DNA from: Macrocystis pyrifera
Lineage: Eukaryota > Sar > Phaeophyceae > Laminariales > Laminariaceae
Length of the DNA stretch: 64,000 nucleotides
Direction: 5' to 3'
NCBI GenBank assembly: GCA_031763025.1
Contig: JASSKH010000020.1
Coordinates: forward strand, 9,174,528 to 9,238,527
Part shown: positions 1 to 9,899 of the stretch, one piece after another
How the letters are laid out: the number at the start of each line of letters is the position of its first letter
Numbering within the stretch: position 1 is the first letter of the stretch
Made by a program: the position numbers and the translations under genes
Notes under the pieces: generated by a model
What the model was told of the DNA's origin: nothing
Database searches by the model: none
Seen by the model: only the letters and a program-made list of their open reading frames with translations

Positions 1-2720
1 GGAGTCACATTAAAAGTTAGCGAATAATAAGAGGTATTACTATAATATCAGGCCTACAATTTAATATCATTACGTGCACCTACGTACTAAGCCTTGCTGC
101 AGGAAAGCCAATAATTACGTAAAACTCGTCACATCGTCGCCACACTCTGCACAGGTTTTCTTGATTTGATGACCCAACCAACCCCGGCAAATAAATAAAT
201 GTGGTCTGGAACCCCGATTGTGATGGGAAACGGAGCGGAAACGCGCATTTTGTTCAATCTCGGCCGGCGCGTCCAGCGGGCCCCCCTCACCTCTGCCGCC
301 GGGAGGTGTGATTGGCCGAGTTACGCTCTGCGTTGCTCGTTGTGCTCGGCCAGGATACTGCTGGAGCCCAGTATACATTTACTGCTGACCGAGCCGACCA
401 GCCAGTGCCCAGCCCTACTATTATTTTTTGCGATTTTTCCGAGTTACATGTTTTGTATGATTTTGCATGATGATGCATGATTTGTATGAGATTTGTATGC
501 CGTGTTGTATCACCGCAAGCTCGCCCCCTAAAGGTTGTGCAGTGGACAGCAGACAGCGATACACCAACCGATGAAATGACAGTTGTACTAAAAGTTCAAA
601 TTAGTTCGAGGTCTAATAGGTACAATGATGTCTATTCTCGTAAAATACGGTAGTGCGCGTAGCTTTCGGCTGTACTGTGGGTTCCGGGTTCTCGACCAGA
701 CCGCCGCATGTTGGGTATTTTCCCGCGAAGGTTCCACCATTCGCCGAGGTCGTGGATATCCGTATATCTTATTGTACGACTGTGGTCATCCATGTTCCAT
801 GCATGACTATTTGTTGTCGTCAGCAGAGATGTCGTCAGCAGTGACATTGTCCCGTGACGAGAAGTCACTGCAGATTGGAATGCAAGGCCCGTGCCTCGCA
901 TACACACACTCTTCCTCTCCCATCATCGTTGATGGTTGTTTCGTGAGATCGTCCGTACCGATCCTATATATACCAAAACCTGGCGTGTCCTACACGCTAC
1001 ACCCTCTGCTCTAAGAAAGGGACGTGCCATAGATGTCGAGTCGAACCTGGGGGTCCTCCCCACATTTAGCGTCGACGGCAGGACTACTCGTTTTTAAAAT
1101 TTTATGAAATACGTCAGCTGTGAATTCGACTGATTAAATGTGTGATCATCAGACTCAACTATGCAAGCTGCGTCATATTTTTATTTGGGCCGCGTTTTTG
1201 ATTGCGCCGCGTTGAAACCGTCATATCTTTTCAGTTCTTTCCGTGACATACGCGACGCATGATATAGTTCTTGGCGGAGATATCTTTACCTCGGGTGAAC
1301 CTGAACCACACGAATCCTTCCACCGTGCAACCGCTACCACAACCACCACCCCAGGACTTGCCGTGCGAAACGCGGAGCAGCAGTCGCTCGAACGTCCGTG
1401 TTTGCAAGCGTTCTCAGCGGACTACGCGCTGGTACTTCAATAGGCGCGACCTACCTCGTGTAGTACTGTTTTACAGCGGTAGCATCTCGACTTATCATCG
1501 CTCTTTCGACCTGTTGAGTGTCGGTACGAGCGCACCATGAACATACCTGGCTCATCTACAACTCTCGCGTAAAAATACGGGGAAGCAGCGCGCGTTCTAT
1601 ACGTAGACGGGTCCCCTCGCGCGCACAGCCGCCGTGTACGTACGGTGTACGCACCGAGAAGAGCGAAGCGTGAGCACGCTTGTTGGGCTGCGAGCGACAA
1701 GCACCACAGCGCCGGGGGCACATGGAGGGCATAAGGGTAGGCGGACCTGCCGGGGGTTACGAGGGGGGCTTCACCCACACCTGGAAGAGTTTGGACCGGC
1801 TTAAAGTGGAAGACGAGCTCGAACAGGTATCGCACCGACGAACATCGTCCCCGCCACCGTCCAGTTGATCAGAGGCAGGCACGATACAAAAAAATGAAGG
1901 CATGCGCCGTAGGTAATGGAGAGGGGGGAGGAGTGCTCCCTGTATGGGTAACCCTGGATCTGACTTACCGGTATACGGAACGAAGGGAGAGCGAAAAGTA
2001 CAACAGCAGGGTAAATAGAGTATGACGGGCCAGGTACGTATTGGTAGATACGGCGTGTACACAACACGAAATATATGGATGGATGGTAAGAGTGTACACA
2101 GACTACAGCAGTACGCACTAAAAGGTTCCGCGCGTTGATGCGTACTCGTACTCGTACCCGTACATGCTTGTACCCATGCTCGTACACACAATACCCGTCC
2201 TCGCACTCGTACATACTCGCACTCGATGTGTACACACTCGTGTTTGTTCCAGGTGCTACATCAGTACTAACTGTAGCATCATACAGGAGACCAGGTAGGA
2301 CAGGGGGAATGTCCCAACCAGCACCACCCGCAGCATCAGAGGAATACCATACGCGCATGATTCTGTTTATAGGACACAATGCGTGTCACATAACCGGCCC
2401 GTTCACAAGAAAGCAACTTACGAGAAAGCCAGCCAGAATTTCTAGAACCAAAAAGTTAAAAAAAAATATCTCAGCCTTCTGTAGTCGGTGCCTGAGAGTT
2501 AAGAAAGATGTCCTCCTCCCTGTGACCGACCTGGGCCCAAGGCACCATTCGTTGTGCACTACAGCAGTAGTACTGCTTGTGGGGAAAATGTCTTCACGGG
2601 GGACGAAAACACGAAAGCGCAACACAAGAAAGGGCGCTTTCGCGCGCGCCCTGGATAGGAAAGTCAGCCAGGGTCCCATTTATGGCTTCTTGCTAGAGGC
2701 CAAATAGTGTTCCTGGTACG
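1..2720. other. Region without a recognisable gene
   Basis: No exon-like segment or known repeat family could be supported here apart from the CGTACT-rich stretch listed separately. A 129-codon open frame at 625-1014 (+) starts with two ATG codons and covers a short duplication of GTCGTCAGCAG, but it has no domain I recognise and no splice context, so it is not called as a gene. The composition is mixed and not strongly biased. Confidence 0.4.
2137..2240. repeat. Degenerate CGTACT / CTCGTA short tandem repeat
   Basis: The stretch is built from imperfect 6-mers (CGTACT, CGTACC, CTCGTA) in tandem. It reads as RTRTRT in one frame and VRVRVR on the other strand, the usual behaviour of a microsatellite rather than a protein. 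Confidence 0.7.
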
Positions 2721-2945
2721 TATTTCTGGGGAACACACTGTAGTAAGCAGGACCAAATATGCTTAGTAAAAATCTGTTATTACAGGGGTCCATAGTTAAT
2801 GGGACCAAATTTTGTTAGTAAAAATAGATAAATATATAGGTTTTTGTGTGTACCATAGGTCCTATTAACTATGTGCCCCCGTAATAATATACGGTATGGG
2901 TTTTTACGAAAAAGATGGAGTTCTGATTACTGCGGCCTCCCATTC
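2721..2945 (-). mobile_element. Diverged MITE, interrupted by a second MITE
   Basis: The left part (2721-2777) keeps the CAGGACCAAATAT...AGTAAAAAT core of the family. After the inner copy, 2887-2945 still aligns loosely with the right half, including the GGGTTTTTACG box and a decayed terminal TACTGCGGCCTCCC. This is an older copy split by a younger insertion at a TA. Confidence 0.65.
2778..2886 (-). mobile_element. MITE, GTCC-type left end, nested in an older copy
   Basis: The element runs from TTACAGGGGTCC to GCCCCCGTAA with TA on both sides. It sits inside the diverged copy at 2721-2945 and is therefore the younger of the two. Confidence 0.9.
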
Positions 2946-2949
2946 CGGC

Positions 2950-3350
2950 GCACATGGAGAAGTGGATTCCTTCATATACGCATACGTACACGCGTAGCCT
3001 TATTGTGTAGACGAGTGTTACACAGCAGTACAGTACAGGCATCGGCATCTGCGCTAGGCACCTCAGGGCCGTTGCATCCCTGATCTACAATCAGTACCAG
3101 CATAGGCCCACGAAACGGCCTACGGCGACGAGAAAACACAAGCAAGCGTCACTTATGGGAGGGGACGCTAAGCAAAATAGTGCTACACCAATATCATACC
3201 AGACACCTGGTATATCTGGGCCTGTGCTGTTTTATGGTTGCTTAACCCTTTTGGTGCTGCACTCCCGTTGGTGCACGTTTTACTTAGAACTGGTGTCATA
3301 TTTGTGTTATCTGTGCGGTGCAGTGCTGAAAGGGACAAGGATGGTGTCAC
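2950..3350. other. No gene recognised
   Basis: Unique-looking sequence between a MITE and a short tandem array. Open frames of 70-75 codons occur by chance on the plus strand, and none has a domain or exon context. Confidence 0.4.
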
Positions 3351-3353
3351 GAG

Positions 3354-3600
3354 AAGGTTCTACAGGCTTGCTCCTTTGTTGATTATATAGCACTACCTGC
3401 TAGACCACTCGGTCGGCAAAGAAAGTTCTAAGCCTAGCTCCTTTGTTGAGTGTATAGCACTACCTGCTAGACCACTCAGTCGGCACTCAGTCAGCAAAAA
3501 AAGGTTCTAAGGCTTGCTCCTTTGTTGATTATATAGCACTGCCCGCTAGACCACTCGGTCGGCGCTGACTGAGTGGTCTAGCAGGTAGTGCTATATAGTC
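3354..3600. repeat. Three tandem units ending in an inverted partial unit (hairpin)
   Basis: Three imperfect units begin at about 3354, 3422 and 3501. Each carries TTGCTCCTTTGTTGA, then ATATAGCACTACCTGC, then TAGACCACTCGGTCGGC. Directly after the third, 3564-3598 is the reverse complement of the unit's second half, so 3525-3598 can fold into a stem of about 34 bp with almost no loop. Confidence 0.9.
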
Positions 3601-3604
3601 GACA

Positions 3605-4104
3605 TCGTAGCTCGGGGTCAGGTGTATCTTACTGGTTCGCGGAGAGGGACTTGGCGCATGAATCAGAGCAGAGAGGAAAACTCCGGTAAATAGCGTTGAA
3701 TTCTTTTCGCGCCCGTTTTGTTGACAGCGGCAAGAGGGTGCTATGCAAAGCTGAACATTCTATTTTCGGAAGGTTCTCCCTCTCCCGACTCAGATATTTT
3801 CCGAAAACGCCTCCTTTGCTTGGTATTGGAAAATCGAGCGCTAAAAAACAATTTCACCCCCGCGCGAAACGCTCTTTACGCTTCGTCAGCTGCGAACTAC
3901 AGTAGAGCGACCGAATGGTTGATACTTCAATTTTCGAGCTGTTGTGTATTTCGTCGTCCGGGCGCGTGTTCCGCACTCCCTCGAAAAAAACGACAATCTG
4001 ATCTGAAAACCAACCGGAGCTTTACGAGCAATGTTTCCCGCCAGAATGATACGGTGTTAGCTCGTTTGGCCAGCGGATGTACTGTATGTAGTACAGTAGT
4101 ACTT
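3605..4104. other. No gene recognised
   Basis: Open frames of 69 and 133 codons occur on the plus strand (3696-3905 and 3718-4119). They overlap in different frames and have no recognisable domain. No repeat family was identified. Confidence 0.35.
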
Positions 4105-4200
4105 GATATATCAGTCTGAACCGAAATATAGCGACCGTTCGCATATAATTATTCAATCAAAAAGTTCTTTATATTTCGGGTCAGAGTGGTACACGATATA
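4105..4200. repeat. Short inverted-repeat element related to the 111-bp family
   Basis: Arms GATATATCAGTCTGAACCGAAATATA and, in reverse complement, the stretch ending GTACACGATATATG enclose about 35 bp. The right arm carries TTATATTTCGGGTCAGAGTGG, which resembles the TTATATTTCCGCCCAGAGTGG block of the tandem array at 16.1-16.7 kb. Confidence 0.6.
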
Positions 4201-4429
4201 TGTATCCAGTTTTACAAGGTGCATGGTAGGTGGGTGCAAACATCGGGGTTCAGGTGCTGACTCTTGTCTGTCTGCGCGCCGCGTCCAGGACTTCACCGAC
4301 CCAAGCTTCATCTTGAGGAACATCGATCTGGCGTTTTTGTCCTGCGGGGAAGCTCCGAAGGTCTCGGAGGCGTACCTCAGGCGAAAAGAAGTACAGGTGG
4401 GTACGTATCACTCACCATAATTTTACACC

Positions 4430-4715
4430 TCGCAGAGCTCACGATCTACAGAAGAGCATCTAGAAGATCATGATCTAAGTATTCTAGAGGATCAATGATG
4501 TAGTATTTCTAGAAGATCGATGATCCAGATGTGTCCCTTAATACATCTTCTAGACGATCTGGAACGTAGATCTTCTAGAAGATCGATGATCTAAATCTAT
4601 TTTCTAGATCTATGACCTAGATCTTCTCGAAGATCGATGATCTAGATCAATTTTCTGGATCTATGATCTAGATCTTCCAGAAGATCGATGATCTAGATCA
4701 TGGTCTACTGTCGAT
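4430..4715. repeat. GATC-rich palindromic minisatellite, ~51 bp unit
   Basis: The block AGAAGATCGATGATCTAGAT recurs with a spacing of about 51 bp (GATCTTC at 4569, 4620 and 4671), preceded by more diverged units. Each unit holds two or three overlapping palindromes such as TCTAGA, ATCGAT and AGATCT, so each strand can form repeated short stems. Confidence 0.85.
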
Positions 4716-5504
4716 CATCTGGGTCTCAGCCACGCGTTTCGATACGTTATTCAGGACAACAGGTTGGTACATGCACACCAGGTATTACTTACCAGGTGGT
4801 CGAGACCCCCCCGCTCGCACACCGTGGGGGTGAAAAAAAATAATGCGATGCGGAGGCGGTGGACAATGTGCCCTAACCCTACCCCTAACCGAATTGAGAA
4901 GCTGTCGACAACGTCGCAGGGTTCGCTACATCGTTCGATGTTTCCGCAATGATTCGATTTTCGCCCACGTTGGGCGAGGTGGGCAGATCTCCCGGCCACA
5001 CCTGTGCGCCGGCATCTCACGCCTCGAAAAGGTCATGATCTAGAAAATCTAGGTCATGGCCAGCCATTGTGCTATGCCATGCAGGTTCAGTGTATTGTTG
5101 TTCATCTCCACCCGAAGCAACATCGTCTTGTGATAGGTCATGGCAGCTTACGCGGCTGCCACCCCCGGATACACGAGGCCTGCTGAAGATCAGAAAACGA
5201 TCAGGAATAAGTCCGCCTGGTGAAACACAATCGACCATGACACAGGAAACCGATTATCTCTGTCCATCCGTCTGTCCGACGGGCCCCGGAACCGACCACT
5301 GCTATCCAGTGGGGTGCTTGGCGCATGCTCCGGGGGAAGTTGTCATTTCTTGTAACAGTTGCTTGCTTGCTCGTCGGATGCTTCCTGGACGAACGGGGCG
5401 AGATAATCCTCATCCAGGCAGGCGATAACCGCCTGCCAAGTATCACGAAGGGCACACCTTTGCGGCAAATCGTAGCGCCGCAGCAGGGGGAAGGACGAGT
5501 TCTG
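4716..5504. other. No gene recognised; GATC-family fragment at 5030-5060
   Basis: Several overlapping 60-119 codon frames exist on both strands, with none recognisable. A short telomere-like run of CCCTAACCCTACCCCTAACC occurs at 4871-4890. At 5033-5050 a GGTCATGATCTAGAAAATC piece recalls the preceding palindromic array. Confidence 0.35.
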
Positions 5505-5740
5505 CAATTTTGTTTCTGAATGACGAGGTTCCTTAACCCAAAATCGTCCGAATGCTAATCTTGTTTCGAAAAAATGACGTTTTGTGTATACTTGGGTCGG
5601 GGGATTATTCATCGGCATTCAATTTGATTTTCGCTGAAGTCAGCCGTGGGGTGAGGTATGGAGCTCCTTAAGGTCAAGTGGGGAGCCTCAGAAAAATTAG
5701 GGTGAACCCCTATCGTAGAACGCCTCGAAGGGGGATACCA
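5505..5740 (-). mobile_element. ~245-bp inverted-ended element, truncated copy
   Basis: This is the reverse complement of the sequence also seen at 12852-13112 and 41122-41385. It keeps the blocks CCCAAAATCGTC, TTGTTTCGAAAAAATGAC, GGTATGGAGCTCCTTAAGG and the CTATCGTAGAACGCC end. The TTTGGCGGAAATGTGC end is missing. Confidence 0.85.
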
Positions 5741-5798
5741 TAGCATGTATATCACTCACCAGTATTTCACACCTCGGCGCGTTGGACATGCCATAATC

Positions 5799-5907
5799 TA
5801 TTACGGGGGACAATATTAAACAGGACCTACGGTACACACAGAAACCTATATATTTCCCTATTTTTACTAACAATATTTGGTCCTATTAACTATGGTCCCC
5901 CGTATTA
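5799..5907 (+). mobile_element. MITE, forward copy with altered terminal bases
   Basis: The left end reads TTACGGGGGACAATATTAAACAGG and the right end GGTCCTATTAACTATGGTCCCCCG. The internal ACACAGAAACCTATATATTTCC block gives the forward orientation. The TTAAC versus TAAAT bases at the two ends are a mixture of the subfamilies. Confidence 0.9.
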
Positions 5908-5937
5908 GACCTTTCAGGTCCTAGCCGTTCGGTGAGG

Positions 5938-6030
5938 CGTCCCGGGTGGCTTGGTAGGCGGTCCGCGTGCCTAGTAAAATCATTTTCGTGGGTTCGAGTC
6001 TCACCGAGTGCATACTGGCAAGGATTTTTT
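5938..6030 (+). tRNA. tRNA-like pol III unit (tRNA pseudogene or SINE head)
   Basis: A D-arm/A-box-like TGGCTTGGTAGGCGG (5947-5961) is followed after about 30 bases by a T-arm with a 5-bp stem, GTGGG/CTCAC (5988-6004), around TTCGAGT, an excellent B-box. CGAGTGC then A sits where a 3' acceptor arm would be, and T6 at 6025-6030 would terminate pol III. The upstream bases do not pair properly with the 3' acceptor, so a working tRNA is unlikely. The D-arm recalls leucine tRNAs, but I do not assign an anticodon. Confidence 0.4.
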
Positions 6031-6129
6031 CTTGCGTAAAAATTGATCAGCAGAAAGCGCGAGAGCGTGTGTTGGCAACACTCGAAGAAAACCGACGAGC
6101 AGTGGGAATGTTGAACTCTACATGCGCGC

Positions 6130-6480
6130 GATAAAATGAAGACATGTACCGGGAGGGGGGGGGGTGTACTCGTTGTCATGCATGGCCGTAGTCGTATGAC
6201 CATAGACCCTCGCATCCCTACAACGCCGGGACGGAGCACGTCGGGTTTTCACCGACCAGGCAGACATTGCTTGCACCAAGCGCGAAGCGCCGTGAGGTGT
6301 TGGGCGAGTCTCAAGAAGGGTGAGCTGCATCCTACTAAGAACCGAGCTAGAGGCGGATTTTCTTGCATATGGATGACGGCATCAATGAATTGATTCAACT
6401 TCTGGTGTGGCCACTTCCAGAGACAGCGATGGGTTTACAATGTAACTGCCTCGTGGGTGCCTCACCATACACACAGAAGA
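6130..6480 (-). mobile_element. SINE-like C-tailed element, 5'-truncated copy
   Basis: Read on the minus strand it runs from GTGAGGCACCCACGAGGCAG through GGATGCAGCTCACCCTTC and GCGCTTCGCGCTTGGTGC to the shared tail GACTACGGCCATGCATGAC and a C-tract, seen here as GGGAGGGGGGGGGG at 6150. The first ~200 bp of the full unit are missing. Confidence 0.9.
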
Positions 6481-6639
6481 GAGGTGTACCGGGGGGGGGG
6501 GAGAAGGGACGACACCTGTGTCCAGAAGATTCGTGCTGGGAGTTCAGCTGGAAAGTAAAAGTGACGATTACAACAGCAAACAGACATGTTACGCAAGGTC
6601 TTTATACCGCAGTGCAAGCACAAGCCAGGAAACATGTTC

Positions 6640-6755
6640 TACGTAGATCATACAGATCATGCAGATCATACAGATCATACAGATCATGCAGATCATACAG
6701 AGCATACAGATCATACAGATCATACAGATCATACAGATCATACAGATCAGGAATA
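6640..6755. repeat. CAGATCATA 9-bp tandem array
   Basis: About 12 units of CAGATCATA, with a few CAGATCATG or CAGAGCATA variants, occur in tandem. Because 9 is divisible by 3, every frame stays open and reads as HTDHTD, SYRSYR or ICMICM; these are not evidence of coding. It is followed after about 30 bp by TCTAGATCACGAGG, a flank also seen at other 9-mer loci. Confidence 0.95.
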
Positions 6756-6804
6756 TATCTATCTGAACTATCTGCCCTGTCATGTCTAGATCACGAGGCA
6801 GTGT

Positions 6805-6930
6805 CTGCTCGGTCGTTGATATCGCCGACGCGCTCCGTCTCGGCATTGTATGTAGGGATTGATGCGAGGGTCTATGATCACACAACTACGGCCATGCATG
6901 ACAGCCAAGTATCCCCCCTACCCTTCCCCC
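6805..6930 (+). mobile_element. SINE-like element, 3' tail fragment
   Basis: Only the last part remains: CGCTCCGTCTCGGCATTGTA, GATGCGAGGGTCTATGATC, then ACTACGGCCATGCATGAC and a C-rich run. A CT-rich stretch follows to about 7080. Confidence 0.75.
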
Positions 6931-7075
6931 TCCTCCTCACCTCCGACCCTCTCTCATCCCCCCTTGCCCCCGCCCTGGTGCCGCTCCCCCCCCCCCATTC
7001 CTACCCCCTCTCTCTCCCTCTCCCTCCCCTCCCTCTCCTCCCCCCTCTCCCCTCTCTTCTGTACCTCCCCCCCGC
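6930..7075. repeat. C/T-rich polypyrimidine tract
   Basis: Nearly pure C and T for about 145 bp on the plus strand, directly after a C-tailed element. The proline/serine/leucine-rich reading frames here are compositional. Confidence 0.85.
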
Positions 7076-7243
7076 CCGCGCTGTTTAAAACAAACACCCG
7101 GCACAAACATACTCCTGTATATGTATGAAACGCTATGTGTGGGAAAAAAAAAAAAAAAAAACAAAACAAAACAATATCACTAGCGACTCATTTGCTCTCA
7201 GTGCCTGTTTGTGGCGGGGTTTGTCCCGCTTCTCCTCGAGAAC

Positions 7244-7326
7244 ATGGCGGAGCAAGACCGAAACATACCCAGCGGGGCGCTCGGCTCCCCATTGATCGGC
7301 ATTATCGGCGCCGGCGGCCAGCTGGG
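7244..7326 (+). CDS. Exon 1, Rossmann glycine loop of oxidoreductase
   Basis: The ATG in GAGAACATGGCG is a good eukaryotic start context. After a short polar leader (residues 1-15) comes PLIGIIGAGGQLG, the first beta strand and GxGxxG loop of an NAD(P)-binding fold. The exon ends at CTGGG|GTAAGAG, a strong donor, leaving the codon split after two bases (phase 2). Reading on without splicing meets TAA at once, which supports the intron. The first base of exon 2 completes a glycine. No TATA box or other promoter element was recognised upstream. Confidence 0.75.
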
Positions 7327-7519
7327 GTAAGAGAGACGATTCTGAACCTGGTATGTACGTAAGTATGTATCTGCCAATATTCCTTTTTCGACTCCGTTTT
7401 CTTCGATCCCGACTTTCCGATATCCGCTTTTTCGATTTATGATTTTTCGATTTATGATTTTTTTTTTTTCGATTTCCGAGTTTCTGCATTTTATCTTAGT
7501 TTTTTTGGCGTCATTTCTT

Positions 7520-7660
7520 TTTCGCTTTTTTGTTTTGTTTTCTTTTCGTTTCGTTTCGTTTCGCTTCGTTTCGCGTTTCTTTTCTTTTCGTTTCGCTTCC
7601 TTTCGTTTCGTTTCATTTCGTTCGGTTTGGTTTAGTTTGGTTTTATTTTATATTTTATTT
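7520..7660. repeat. TTTCG / TTTCGTTTCG tandem array
   Basis: Imperfect 5-bp units TTTCG with TTTTCG and CTTCG variants. Its frames read FRFVSFRF-like, an artefact of composition. Confidence 0.9.
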
Positions 7661-7734
7661 CGATTCTGCTTTCAAAATAGGGGTTCTATTTCGATATCGA
7701 GTCCACTTTCGAATCTGAATCGAATCCGATTCAA

Positions 7735-8150
7735 GTTTCGATTTTGATTACTATTGTGATTTGGAATTCGATTTAGGATTTGGAATCCGATTGCGATTCC
7801 CGTTCTGACTTGGAGCTCCGGCTGCAAATTCAGTCTTGACTTGGAATCCCACAGCGATTTCGATTCCGAGCTTAGTTTCGATTCCGATTCCGATTCCGAA
7901 TATTAAGCTGCTTTTCAGTTCGAAACCCGTCCGAGTTCGGTGCCGAGGTCGACTCCAATTCAATGAAATTATTTCAAATACGTTAGCTGCAACGGTACGA
8001 CCGATTGAGTGGCTGATACTCATTTTTTCAAGCTGCGTGATATTTATGTTTCGAATTAATTTCGATTCCTGTGTCGATTTCGATTCCAAGTGCGATTTCC
8101 AATTCGATTTCGAGACTTTCCATTCAAGTTCGGTTTCGATTTGACGAATT
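7735..8150. repeat. Degenerate GATTCC / GATTTCG hexamer array
   Basis: Many copies of CGATTCCGATTCC and TTCGATTTCGATT with growing divergence, filling the centre of intron 1. A similar GATTCCAGATTCTAG motif returns at 55.0 kb. Confidence 0.8.
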
Positions 8151-8224
8151 TGAGGTCCTCCGTTGCCGGAGGGTGTCGATTTTCGGGGAAATTTCCCGGA
8201 ACAGGAATCACAAACACGTTTACA

Positions 8225-9045
8225 TGCGCGGGCAGGGCAGGATAGGTTGAGACAGGGGTTGGGATAGCATAGGATAAGGTAGGATGACATAGTGTCGGGG
8301 AGGGGAAGGATGAGCAGGCTAGGGTAGGGTAAGGTATGGTCGGGTAGGGAAGGGCAGGGTAGGATAGGGTAGGGTAGCATCGGGTAGGTCGGGTAGGGTA
8401 GGGTAGGGTAGGATGGGATCGGAGAGGGGAGAGATGAGCAGGGTAGGGTAGGGTAGGGGGTAGGGTAGGGTAGGGTAGGGTAGGGTAGGGTAGGGTAGGG
8501 TAGGGTAGGGTAGGGTAGGGTAGGGTAGGGTAGGGTAGGGTAGGGTAGGGTAGGGTAGGGTAGGGTAGGGTAGGGTAGGGTAGGGTAGGGTAGGGTAGGG
8601 TAGAGTAGGGTAGGGTAGAGTAGGGTAGGGTAGGGTATAGGGTAGGTTGGGTATGTTAGCCTAGGGTAGGACACGGTAAAGTGTAGTGTAGGGTAGAGTA
8701 GGGTAGGGTAGGGTAGGGTAGGGTAGGGTAGGGTAGGGCACGGTAGGGCAGGGTAGGATAGGGTGACGCAGGGTAGGGTAGGCCAGCGCAGGGTAGTGTA
8801 GGGTAGAGTAGGGTAGGGTAGGATAGGGTAGGGCAGGGTAGGGTAGGATAGGGTAGGTTGGGTATGTTAGCCTAGGGTAGGACACGGTAAAGTGTAGTGT
8901 AGGGTAGAGTAGGGGTAGGGTAGGGTAGGGTAGGGTAGGGTGGGGTAGGGCACGGTAGGGCAGGGTAGGATAGGGTGACGCAGGGTAGGGTAGGCCAGCG
9001 CAGGGTAGTGTAGGGTAGGGTAGGGTAGTGTAGGGCAAGCTAGGG
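8225..9045. repeat. TAGGG pentamer satellite with ~221-bp higher-order duplication
   Basis: The core 8459-8660 is nearly perfect TAGGG in tandem, about 40 units; the flanks carry point variants. A longer pattern starting GGTAGGTTGGGTATGTTAGC at 8641 recurs at 8862 with the same internal variants (ACACGGTAAAGTGTAG, TGACGCAGGG, GGCCAGCGCAG), so a unit of about 221 bp has itself been duplicated. It lies inside intron 1, not at a chromosome end. Confidence 0.95.
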
Positions 9046-9360
9046 TAGAACGGAATGAGGTTGAAAGGAGGCGAGCAGGCTGCTGGGCTATGCCGTCGAT
9101 TTGACACGTGGAAAAGGACTCTTACTTCTTATGGATTTCCCGTACGCCAGTCGGTTTTGTATATCGTTCTTTTCCGCATTTTTATTTGCTTCTTTCGCCG
9201 CCATTTTTTTCGGTTGACACACGTTCATACCCTGCACACTGTCGGTTGGCAAACGTAATAAATTCCGGCCGAGTGCTAAAGAAACACCTTTGACCCCCCC
9301 GTGTCAATGGAAATGGAAACTGTCAAGCTCAACACCCGTATTGATTTGTATGTTTTGCAG

Positions 9361-9454
9361 ATCGGCGATAACGCAAACGCTGCTCGACTTCGGTTGGAAA
9401 CCCTCGCGCTTGGCGGTGGCGGGGAGGGCTCGGGGGAAGCTAAAGAAATTCGAG
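9361..9454 (+). CDS. Exon 2 of oxidoreductase (alpha-1 / beta-2)
   Basis: It begins after TTTGCAG; its first base closes the glycine codon opened in exon 1, giving GQLG-SAITQTLLDFGW. This is the first helix after the glycine loop, followed by PSRLAVAGRARG, the second strand with arginines at about residues 50 and 52 that could hold an NADP 2'-phosphate. The exon ends at TTCGAG|GTGCGC in phase 0. The exact match of phase with exon 1, and continuity of the fold, are the main evidence. Confidence 0.75.
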
Positions 9455-9787
9455 GTGCGCCAGTTTGTCGTTTCTCTTCTTCAAAGCGACCTGTTCTTCT
9501 CAAAGCGATTGCTTGCTGTGTAATCTCTTTACACGGGTCGTTTGGAAGACACTTTTTTTTAAATATCGCTCAAACAAAACGACGATAAAGGGGCAAAAGC
9601 GAAACATATTTGGTGTACAAGTACCTAATCCTTTTGAGCCATGTTTACAGATACGCTAAAACATGGTGCTCGGGGGGAAAGGATTCCTGGTCCCCCCTCT
9701 GACTTTCCAGCGCCCCCGGTCCTACCCATTGCCGGCTGAAAGCTCCCAGACGTACCCCCTCTGTGTCCACTCAAGTTGGCTTCCACC
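9455..9787 (+). other. Start of intron 2, no repeat recognised
   Basis: Intron 2 runs from 9455 to 14410. This first part has no repeat family I recognise and no further exon. Confidence 0.4.
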
Positions 9788-9896
9788 TATTACGGGGGGC
9801 CATAGTAAATAGGACCTACGATACACACGAAAGCCTATATATTTACGTATTTTTACTAACAATATTTGGTCCTATTTACTATAGTCCCCCCTAATA
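9788..9896 (+). mobile_element. MITE, forward copy, GACC-type ends
   Basis: Left TTACGGGGGGCCATAGTAAATAG and right CTATTTACTATAGTCCCCCCTAA, TA on both sides, internal CCTATATATTTACGTATTTTT. Near full length. Confidence 0.93.
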
Positions 9897-9899
9897 GTT

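Larger units (their letters stand above)
7327..9360 (+). other. Intron 1 (2.03 kb), packed with short repeats
   Basis: Bounded by GTAAGAG and TTTGTATGTTTTGCAG. It contains a TTTCG array, a GATTCC/GATTTCG array and the TAGGG satellite, so almost the whole intron is simple sequence. No other exon was seen inside. Confidence 0.7.

Noticed and set aside
4871-4890. Telomere remnant CCCTAACCCTACCCCTAACC
   Set aside because: Only about 20 bases and imperfect; could occur by chance.
6586-6789. HTDHTDHTD-type histidine/aspartate repeat protein (also at 19.0 and 24.2 kb)
   Set aside because: A 9-bp DNA repeat keeps all frames open on both strands, giving several different repeat peptides of equal quality. 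No start, splice or flanking coding context.
8459-8660. Chromosome end / true telomere
   Set aside because: Coding exons of one gene lie on both sides in phase, and the unit is TAGGG rather than a standard telomere repeat.
7751-9107. Long proline/tyrosine/leucine repeat proteins on the minus strand (307 and 148 codons)
   Set aside because: They are translations of the TAGGG satellite and its flanks; 5-mer repeats translate as PTLPY in every frame. The region is intron 1.
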